From Hypsibius dujardini (lineage: Eukaryota > Tardigrada > Eutardigrada > Parachela > Hypsibiidae): 40,443 nucleotides of DNA. Shown one piece after another: positions 32,745 through 40,443 of this stretch. Both the position numbers and the translations under genes were made by a program. Position 1 is the first letter of the stretch; each line of letters begins with the position of its first letter. The notes under the pieces were generated by a model. It was not told the DNA's origin. It did no database searches and saw only the letters and a list, made by a program, of their open reading frames with translations. The DNA lies in NCBI GenBank assembly GCA_001579985.1, contig LRSR01001598.1, positions 1-40,443 on the forward strand. The letters are read 5' to 3'.

Positions 32745-35700
32745 GGTCGGTCTGTCTTCTTTCTCTTGTCTGTCTATCTATCTGTCTATTTACCTACCTG
32801 CCTGTCTGTCTTTATCTCTATGGGTCTCTGTAGCTGGCTGCATGCTGCGCGCCTATCTGTCTGGCTGGCTAGCTGGCTGACTGGCTGTCAGGTCTACTGC
32901 ATTCGGCTCTTGTCTGTGCTGAGTTTATTTCATAATGATTCTTAGTGTTTTTCTGACTTCAGGCTCCTACTACCTCTGATGCAATCCTACGCCCTTGCCG
33001 GGGAATTTTCAGTCGGCGGAAAACTTCTCGCCTCCCTCAAACGGAATGCCATCTACTACGGAACATACCTGCTAGTCTTCGGTGTGCTCTTAATCTACGT
33101 AGCCGCAAAACCTGAACTTCACCTCAGCTGGTGCGTGCCTTTATTTCCTTATTTGATGGAACACATTTTAGTATTTTAGCATTCGTATTCTTCAGGTCTC
33201 GGCTGTACACCCTGATCGTGACTGCCAGCAACACATGGGGATTATTTCTGCTGATCCTCCTGCTCGGCCACGGCCTTGTCGACATTCCCCGAGGCTTCTG
33301 GCGGGCATCGAGTCTCAGCTTCCAGCTTGCCTACACGCAGTTCAAATTAGCCAAAGTGGCTACAGAAAAAGCGGAAGCTGATGAAGAATTGGACGACGTC
33401 CTTGGGGTTTGTCTCCATTGTCTGAATCCAGTCACTTGGTTATAGGTATTCTCACTGCGTCTCAATTCCTACCCTAGGAGGTCAAAAAGGCAGCCGATTA
33501 TATTGACGCTCGTCACTCGTTGCGTCCCTGTCTCGAGCTCATCATCAGCAAGTGCCCGGGAGAGATTCGTGAGAAATTGTCGGAAGCACCGAAAACTCGC
33601 CCACCTTCCTCGACTACCGCCACCGTCCCCACCCAGGCAAGCCTGGTGATGCTGCATAAACGGTTAATCAGCGCAATTCATCGAAAATTCCGGACCTCAA
33701 GCAGCTGGCTGGCCCTTTTGGAGGATGGATTTGAATTAGAGGACTGCATAAGGAACCAACCGAATGGTGATCGCACCTTCAAACCAACCTTCCCTGTAGC
33801 TCGAGGCCAGCTGCATTCGATGATCTGCACTCCTAGAATAGGTAGGACGCTTTGATAAAGACCATCTTGACGGCAGCAATGTGATGGAAACTATAGAAGG
33901 AAGATTTGGTTTGAAGTTACTCATTATAGCCTTAGGTTGATTGTTGATTCTCCCCATATTCATCATTTTTGGACTTCAGAGATTTGATTGATCGGTTTAC
34001 TTCTGATTTTCGAATTTCGCTCATAATCCATTTATCGATGCGTTTCGGCTTCTCTACATTCCCAGAGTGGTTTTGGAAGTGTCTGGCGCGGCAGTGGATT
34101 TTGAAAGCGGTCGCGGTCATCATCGTCATCTTTGCTGTGATGGTCGTCTGGTCTGAGTGCACTTTCTTTGTGGTGGAGCCGGTGTTATCTCTCTTTGCCA
34201 TTTTTGTCACCTTGGCTGGATATCATCGGGAATATTTCAACGTTGAAGTGAGTTCATAGTTCCACTCATTCAGGCGGTAACCGGTTGTCATTTTTGCCCT
34301 TTGAGATTGCAGCTTGCATCGTTTTTCATCATTGCTTTCCTGTCCATCTGCACGTACCGAACAGTCTTCAAAATCCGCTTCTTCAACTACTACCACTTTG
34401 CACCGCGGCATCAAACGGACGAAAACTCGTTGATTTTTGGCGGCACGTGAGTACAGGCACAGTTTTTTCTGCTTATTTTGTTCCAGTCCTCCAGACATGA
34501 TTCGCGTTTGCAGGCTGCTGTGTCGATTGACACCGCCTATGTGTTTAAACTTCCTCAGTCTGATTCACATGGACTCGCACATAATCAAGACAAGGACAGC
34601 GGAAACAGCATTCACACGGGTATGACTGCGGTGTGAATTGTCATTTACACGGCTTATTATCTGGCGCCTTCTTTTTACTCGTTTTTAACAGATCATGGGA
34701 CATCTGGATGTCTTGCCCATAATCTCCGAGGGGTTCAACATATATTTTCCCATGTTGATATTGGTGCTGTGCTTGGCCACTTACTTTCGGCTAGGCACGA
34801 GAATACTGAACTTTTTCGGGTTCCAGCAGTTTGTCGATAATGATGATCTGTCGGTGGACTTAGTGAATGAAGGCCGCGAGCTTATGCAAAGAGGTAATTG
34901 GGGGATTTACTTGTCTGTGTGTCTGTGTGCGTGCCTGTCTTTCTTCCTGCCTGTGCCTGCCTGTCTGCCTGTCTGCATGCCTATCTGTCTGCCTGCATGC
35001 CTGCTTGCCTGCTTGCCTGCTTGCCTGCCTGCCTGCCTACCTGCCTGCCTGTCTGTCTGTCTGCCTGTCTGCCTGCCTGTCTGTCTGTCTGTCTGTCTGC
35101 CTGTCTGTCTGCCTGTGAGTCTCTGTGCCTGTTTGTTTATTTGATTTTGATCTCGTGATCTGATCACTCATTGTGTTTAATCCTAGAACGTCGAAAGCGA
35201 CTGCGAGCAGAGGATACAAAAAACCGACGGGAACAGCTGATGGAGCTGGTCAACAACACTTCCAACTTTGGCCGTGTTAGCCGTTTCTCTCGCCGAGAAC
35301 ATGCTTGTAGGTTGCCGATTCAGTGTTCCTTAATTGTCACTTCGGGAAGTTTGACTGCGAATATCAATTCTTTTCCGTAGTATCGAAGAAAGGAGCTCGC
35401 GATTCCGATAGCGGCACCGGATCCGGTCTCCGCTACAAAAACTTCCACAACGACGAGCCCTCCACAGCCAGCGAGTTTGGGGCGTCCATCTCGGGTGCAC
35501 GTTCGTCGTCCACTCTGCGTTCACTTGAGCGTGAACGGCAACCCGTAAGTTACGATCTCGGCAGTATCCAAAACGAATCGCTGGGTCAGGACTTTCGCGC
35601 TACTGACCGGAACTATCAGAGCCTCTCCTCCGAGTCGGCTAATCCCAACGCCTCGTCGCAGTTCGGCTATCCGCCGCGGAATTTGTTTGACGATGTCTAG
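31972..35700 (+). CDS. LMBRD2: LMBR1 domain-containing protein 2
   Basis: Twelve exons with agreeing phases: 31972-32096, 32251-32299, 32377-32624, 32963-33130, 33196-33406, 33478-33841, 34066-34247, 34313-34446, 34514-34619, 34692-34893, 35187-35306, 35381-35700; 742 residues against about 695 in human. LMBRD2 is a plasma-membrane multi-spanning protein reported to influence beta2-adrenergic receptor signalling. Matches to the vertebrate protein include [73 protein letters not shown] and [20 protein letters not shown], and it shares the C-terminal (N/D)(L/I)F(D/N)DV. Extra length comes from the extracellular loop in exon 3 (with several N-x-S/T sites) and the low-complexity cytosolic tail. 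Introns 3 and 10 carry TCTG arrays. Confidence 0.96.
32695..32800. repeat. (TCTG)n microsatellite in LMBRD2 intron 3
   Basis: TCTG array followed by CTATCTAT and GGCTGGCTAGCTGGCTGACT stretches. Confidence 0.85.
34910..35130. repeat. (TCTG)n/(TGCC)n microsatellite in LMBRD2 intron 10
   Basis: A 220-bp array of TCTG mixed with TGCC units; it makes up most of this intron. Confidence 0.9.
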
Positions 35701-35889
35701 CCTCTGTGTGCGCGTGCGCGTGTGCGCGTGTTTGCTGATCACATCACATTGCCGTATGTGTATTCCCTGTGTCGTTTTTTTTACCGGTGGTTTGTCAGTG
35801 AAGGTCTTGTAAAAGCATTTTATGAGCTTCTTTATCGATTCTTATATTGATATAATTAATTTAAAGTTTTCAAATTTCAATCAAGTGTA

Positions 35890-35920
35890 TATTTATTTAT
35901 TTATTTATTTATTTATTTAT
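35890..35920 (-). terminator. (ATTT)n array giving tandem AATAAA signals for the TMEM17-like gene
   Basis: On the minus strand this array reads (AAAT)n, containing about seven overlapping AATAAA hexamers, 25-50 bp past the stop codon of the TMEM17-like gene. It is the natural poly(A) signal for that gene and also lies in the 243-bp gap to the convergent LMBRD2 gene. Confidence 0.65.
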
Positions 35921-35942
35921 GTACATAAGAATTCGGCCGCTA

Positions 35943-36981
35943 CTAGAGATTTCTTTCTTTTTTGTATTCTTGAAACTCCGGACTGGAAAACATTTTTTTC
36001 GCATGCACCACCGAGATCTGTTTGTAGGCCAGCCAGCCCGTCACACATTCCGCGGCAATGAAGGCGAGGAGGACGGCGTCGAGGATGAGCTCTGCCAGGG
36101 GCAGGTGAAACCGGTAGCTAGAGAGTTGAACGATGAGCAGCGGGCCTTGAAGGAACACGGTCAGCAGGAAGAATGCTCCGAGTGCTGCGGGCTGAAAGAA
36201 GTTCACAAGAATCGGTGTAGTTTCGATTAACAACAAACTTGCACAAAACACCAATAATACAATTGCTAGTGAACGACTTTGCCCGGCAGAAAGATGAAAA
36301 TCGGTCTTACGTTTTCAAAAAGATTCCCGTAATATCCACAGTAGAGACGGCAAACCTCGAGAAAGGCGGTGAAGGCTAGGAAGACCGGACATAGCGCGGC
36401 TAGAATATCGTCCAGTTCTGAATACTAAATGAAAAGAAACAATGTATAGACAGGCTGGGTCTGCATGTGGCCTGTCTGTCTGTTTGTCTGCCTGTCTGAT
36501 TGGCTGTCTGTCTGTCTGCCTGTCTGCCTGCCTGTCTGCATGTCTCTCTGTGTCTGTCTGCCTGTCTCTGCCTGTTTGTCTGTCTGTCTCTGCCTGTCTG
36601 TCTCTCTCTCCGTGTGTCTCTCCGATTGCTCGGTAACTCAGGCGAAGCTGGCATAATGTTTACTGAAGTGTCTGCATTGATGTCAGAAACCGTACATACT
36701 TTAACATAAAGTGCCCATATCATGACTGCCAACCATGCAGGAGCGTACCACACGTTGAAGAATAAACACATCTGAAAGCCCAAATGAGATGCGACTCGAG
36801 ACCCTGCAAGAAATGTCCACTTTTTTGGCACGAAATTGGCGTCAGATTGAAAAAAGCCAAACGAACCTGTCTTAATGAATTTTAAGTCTTCTCTTTCTTG
36901 TGGATTGAGACCCCGAAGCGCCGCTAGATCCAACGCGGAAGACATCGTTTTCAGTGCGTTCGTCATTTTAGAACTGTCCAT
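35943..36981 (-). CDS. TMEM17: TMEM17-like ciliary transition-zone membrane protein
   Basis: Exons 36981-36867, 36803-36700, 36424-36311 and 36191-35943 give 193 residues (human TMEM17 has 198). TMEM17 belongs to the MKS/tectonic transition-zone complex that gates membrane-protein entry into cilia. The match starts at [20 protein letters not shown] and runs through YALYVK-type helix 1, then [17 protein letters not shown] (vertebrate: IEAIRLYLGYVGNL), [15 protein letters not shown] and the last helix [18 protein letters not shown]. Four hydrophobic segments fit the family. A 63-nt intron at 36804-36866 is also open in frame; read through, the protein would be 214 residues. Related TMEM216/TMEM80 are alternatives. 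If the organism lacks motile cilia, sensory cilia would be the expected site. Confidence 0.85.
36465..36615. repeat. (TCTG)n microsatellite in the TMEM17-like gene
   Basis: Long interrupted TCTG/TGCC/TCTC array in the intron between 36699 and 36425. Confidence 0.88.
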
Positions 36982-37590
36982 GTTTAGAATATTTCACGTG
37001 AAAAACCGTTAGTAAGTAACACTAGCAGTACGAGGAATATGAAGGGTGTGTCCCGTGATTATCATCATGCAGCTGTTAGACCAGACAAAATGAAGGCGGA
37101 CTAGCAAAATAAAAAAGATTAATTTTTTTACGTGATTTACATATAAAAATTTTGGTACAGCAGAGGCAGGTGCGGATAGGTGTGCTAGCACCTGTGCACG
37201 CCTGCAAACGGGAAGTTGTTGTTCGACGGATCAATATTAAAACAGGCACGGACTCTGGGACTAGAATTTTCCAATGAAACGCTCCCGTTATTACAGGGGA
37301 GCGTTTGAAGTTAACAATGAACCGGACTGAGCGCTGACACACAAAACAAGAGCACACTATCCGAGCGAACACCAAACAGCTGTTCCAATGAGATTCGTCG
37401 ATCAATCAATCGATAATACGCATCAAGCATCAATGCAGGGCCGAAGCGAGCTGCGAATTTGGCTGGCCCATTTCCTTGCGTTCGGAGTTTTTTTCATCAG
37501 TTCCTATCTAGTAAGTGGTCATTTGGGATACTTACTACCTCACGCCGTTACGGGACAGATTTCGGCAGCGAATTGCCAGGACCTGCCGTT
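36982..37590. other. Divergent promoter region of TMEM17-like and TAMM41 genes
   Basis: Likely bidirectional promoter. A 9-bp inverted repeat (AAACGCTCC at 37277-37285, GGAGCGTTT at 37298-37306) lies in the middle. An upstream ATG at 37388 opens a short frame (MRFVDQSIDN...) ending at a good GTAAGT donor at 37511; its frame does not join TAMM41 by phase, so I treat it as leader sequence. Confidence 0.45.
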
Positions 37591-39656
37591 ATGGCGTACA
37601 TGCGAGCAGCGGAAACCTCCATTCACAAAGCATTTGCCGCGTCAGTTCCCGTTGATGTGCGACTGATGTTTGCCTATGGCAGTGGAGTTTTCAAGCAGCG
37701 TGGCCACGGTGATGAAAAGGTCGGCATCCACTCCGAAAATTGAGAACACGGCCTTTTGTATGTTTTCGTCACATTAGTGGTCAATGTATTGGTTGATTGA
37801 TGAAAGATGGACTGGCTCTCCGCTTTCACTCAAGCAAACGACTCTGTCATTGATTGATCGATTTCATGAATTAGTTACATTAAATTTTTCTCTCTGTGCC
37901 TCTGTAATATTGTTCTGAAATGTCCTCTCGTATCTCGTACTTATATTATTTATCTTTACAGGCTAACATGCTAGATTATATTTTGGTCGTGGACAACGCC
38001 GTTCAGTGGCACACCGCAAATTTAGCGCGGAACCGAGGGCATTATTCATTCCTCAAGTACGGCGGCCCTGATTTCATTACAGAAATTCAAAGAAAATATG
38101 GAGCGGGCATTTATTTCAACACGTTAGTGCCTTTTGAAAACAGGGTGAGGACATAACGCGAGATTTGAGAAAACATGATTCGGATAAGTTTCAACTGCTA
38201 AGGGCTTGATTGAGTGATTGAAGGAGTGCTTTGTGTGTGGTCTAAGGATTGATGAGAATCGCTTGATTAAATGAATTGAACACGCGTGTGGCACCATCGA
38301 TTGATTGATTGCGCTGTTTAATTTTGCCTTAAATGTAACTTTTATTTATTCATAGCTCGTGAAATATGGAGTCATTGCAACGGAGGATCTCAAAGATGAC
38401 ATGAAAAACTGGACGACCCTGTACGTCAGTGGTCGACTTCATAAGCCGGTAACCTGTGCGGTTTCGAATATATTTTAAATAAAATAATTGATTGTATATG
38501 TTTGTGTGACGTTTGCGGTGTTGATTATTCCATTTCTCACTTTCGGGCTGTTGCATGATTAGGTACTTTTAGTGACGGACAACACGAACGCGGATACCAA
38601 GACCTGCTTGGAGATGAATCTCAGAGCGGCTGTCCAGACGTCACTTCTCCTCCTCCGGGATACGTTCACTGACGAGGAGCTCTTTCTTACGATTGCAAGT
38701 CTGTCTTATGCCGGTAAGTGCGAAGTGGAGAATTCGATCCGTTTTTTCTAGGTCGCTGGGGAGAAGTGAGATTCGGCTCATGGCCTTAATGTGACTTGTC
38801 TGTTGTATTTTTTTAGGAGATTTCAGGATGACGTTTGGAGAAGACAAGAACAAAATAAAAAATATCGTCCTCCCGCACATTGAGGAGTTTCATTTGCTTT
38901 ACCGACCAATACTGAAAGATTTACGAATGATTGATCCCAGTGCCAATTTCCGGACTTTCAGGGTACTGCCGGTTTGATTACCTGTCTGTCTGTTTGTCTG
39001 CCTGCCTGCCTACCTACCTGCCTACCTGTTTGTTATGGCAGTCTGTCTGCCTGTCTGTCTACCTGTCTGTGTGTCGGTCGGTCTGCCTGTCAGTGTGCCT
39101 CTATCTGTCTGCCTTGATTGACTTCCTGCCTTCCCGTGTGGCTATCGATCAATGTGTGCTTATGTTCGTGCGAGAAGTCACTAACCAGCGTCAGTATTTT
39201 TCTTAAATAGCAAGAGGGTTCTCCGGCTTCACGATTGGCCCTCCTGACCGCCCTTCCCGCGAATATACGGGAGTCCGTAATACGGGAACACCTTCCGGAT
39301 AATCGAAACAAGGATGTCAACGCCATCCTTACGGGCGTGGCATATAGTCCCGAGGTCAACGAGACGGTTTTCCAAGGTAGTATTTCAGCGATCCTTTACC
39401 GGCAGTGGAATACTTCATTATTGACTGCCTGGCCTTTTTTGTGTAGCATGCCACAGTATTGTCAACCGGTCAAGCTGGGGGCAGAGCGTCAAAGGTATCT
39501 TCACTGCAGGTGAGGACTTCCCGTTTCTTGTCTCTGGCTGTGGATTTAATTCTTGAACTGTTTCATTTCCTTTTATTAGGAATTCGCAAATCAATCGTCT
39601 ACGGATCCGCTAAAGTAAAGAAAATGCTAAAGAGCTTGAAGGCACCACAGTCTTAG
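37591..39656 (+). CDS. TAMM41: Mitochondrial phosphatidate cytidylyltransferase TAMM41
   Basis: Eight exons: 37591-37719, 37962-38144, 38356-38448, 38563-38713, 38817-38962, 39211-39376, 39447-39509, 39580-39656; 335 residues, phases agree. Tam41 makes CDP-diacylglycerol from phosphatidic acid and CTP on the matrix side of the inner membrane, the first step towards cardiolipin. The nucleotidyltransferase motif [10 protein letters not shown] (G30-S31) is followed by the acidic residues of [10 protein letters not shown] (D48, D54), then [56 protein letters not shown] and [10 protein letters not shown], each lining up with the human protein. The ATG chosen sits where the human protein starts; any extra targeting sequence would need an upstream exon. 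Intron 5 carries a TCTG array. Confidence 0.95.
38985..39112. repeat. (TCTG)n microsatellite in TAMM41 intron 5
   Basis: TCTG/TGCC/TACC array directly after the exon 5 donor. Confidence 0.88.
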
Positions 39657-39843
39657 AAATACCAGTAACAAGTCAATTTATGGACGGCTGTAATATTGAC
39701 TGTAAGTAGCATCTTGACTGGTGAACTGATTCATTCTGATCAACTCGTCTAGTTAACTGAATCTGTTGAGACAATAACAACACTTGTTGCAAGCATAAGA
39801 CAAGTCAACGGAAGGTAATTTCCGGAACAAAAACGAGAAGCAC

Positions 39844-40227
39844 TCAATAGCCGCCACTGTGATGCACTTGGTTCACCGGATATCTGAAGGGCTTGGCAGG
39901 AGTACGAGTAGTCGGGACCGGTTCAGCGAAGAGCTCCTCCTTCGGGTAGAGGTGGCGGATGCCGCCGGCCATAACTTCCGTCCGCAGTAGAATGACTTGT
40001 CCGCGGACACGATTCAAGTCCATGGTCGAGACGATCCAAGCCTGATTGGCGGGAGTTGAGAAGCGCAATCTATAGTCAGGTATCGTGAGATTACTAGTAC
40101 GTGAATGTGACATGGAGATGTCAGCATATTATTTACAATACAGCGAATCCGAGAACGCGGAATGATTTGACGTCGCATTCCAGCGTAGTTGCGCTCGAGA
40201 TTGCCATCACGCGGCTTAAATTTGTAG
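39844..40227 (-). CDS. 3' exons of an unidentified minus-strand gene (partial)
   Basis: The probable last exon 40093-39844 ends in TGA; the preceding exon is 40227-40137 after a TTTTGTGTAG acceptor. By phase the two join as a 113-residue C-terminal part containing NLTIPDYRLRFSTPANQAWI, ILLRTEVMAGGIRHLYPKEE and FRYPVNQVHHSGGY. There is no transmembrane segment. I do not recognise it. GGIRHLYPKE faintly recalls the GGITRVYPKE segment of alpha2-delta subunits, but the rest does not convince me and the stop would come far too early. The other frame of the upstream exon (FKPRDGNLERNYAGMRRQII) also looks coding, so the junction is uncertain. The gene continues beyond the right edge. Confidence 0.45.
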
Positions 40228-40319
40228 CTACACAAAATAAAAGGAATTAAAAACTCCTCAGGCTCCTTCTCTGTGCCTGTTTGCATGCATATCAACCAAT
40301 CTATTTGTTAGCTAGCTGT

Positions 40320-40443
40320 CTATCTGTATCTCTGTCTGTTGGTCTCCCATTATTCCAGAGAAATGTGTGTGTGTGTGTCGGTGTGTGTGTGTCTATCTGT
40401 CTGTCTGTCTTTGTCTGCCTGTCTGTCTCTCTGTCTGTCTGTC
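40320..40443. repeat. TCTG and TG microsatellite at the right edge
   Basis: A TATCTGTC stretch, then (TG)n at 40361-40391 and (TCTG)n running off the window, probably in an intron of the unidentified gene. Confidence 0.85.

Noticed and set aside
37388-37510. Upstream ATG frame MRFVDQSIDN... as the TAMM41 N terminus
   Set aside because: Its GTAAGT donor is phase 0, whereas the acceptors near 37561 and 37580 need phase 1 to enter the TAMM41 frame. The ATG at 37591 fits the human N terminus.

Overview
This is animal nuclear DNA. The genes are spliced (3 to 12 coding exons, GT..AG introns of about 40 to 650 bp) and encode metazoan families: a voltage-gated calcium channel alpha2-delta subunit, an adhesion GPCR of the GPR124/125 type, LMBRD2, TMEM17, TAMM41, ATG4 and a monocarboxylate transporter. 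Compact introns, many (TCTG)n/(CAGA)n arrays and scattered TGATTGATTGAT strings suggest a small invertebrate genome. A tardigrade is my guess, but the sequence does not prove it.

Layout. 1-1.2 kb: N-terminal exons of an alpha2-delta subunit (minus, running off the left edge). 1.2-13.4 kb: repeat-rich DNA with a broken partial copy of a secreted-protein gene (4.2-5.3 kb), an intronless tectonin-type beta-propeller gene (6.2-7.1 kb, minus), at least four inverted-repeat (foldback/MITE-like) elements (8.7-12.7 kb) and stray alpha2-delta-like exons (12.9-13.3 kb). 13.4-16.2 kb: a four-exon gene for a secreted precursor with a furin-type site and a 40-residue C-terminal peptide very rich in arginine and cysteine, enclosed by diverged inverted repeats. 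16.3-19.1 kb: complete ATG4C/D-like autophagy protease (minus). 19.2-19.8 kb: small tail-anchored protein (minus). 20.7-23.7 kb: monocarboxylate transporter (minus). 24.9-30.6 kb: ADGRA-type adhesion GPCR (plus). 32.0-35.7 kb: LMBRD2 (plus). 35.9-37.0 kb: TMEM17-like ciliary transition-zone protein (minus). 37.6-39.7 kb: TAMM41 (plus). 39.8-40.4 kb: 3' end of an unidentified gene (minus).

The right half (16-40 kb) is an ordinary gene-dense stretch of housekeeping and receptor genes with no obvious joint pathway. GPR124/125 and LMBRD2 both act in receptor signalling and trafficking at the plasma membrane, ATG4 in autophagy, TMEM17 in the cilium and TAMM41 in mitochondrial cardiolipin synthesis. 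The left third is a dynamic accessory zone where host exons have been duplicated among foldback elements. The most original item is the putative cationic-peptide precursor at 14.06-15.98 kb, with its inverted-repeat borders and its partial duplicate 9.8 kb away. Exon boundaries were worked out by hand from splice consensus, reading phase and remembered family sequences; no alignment was run.
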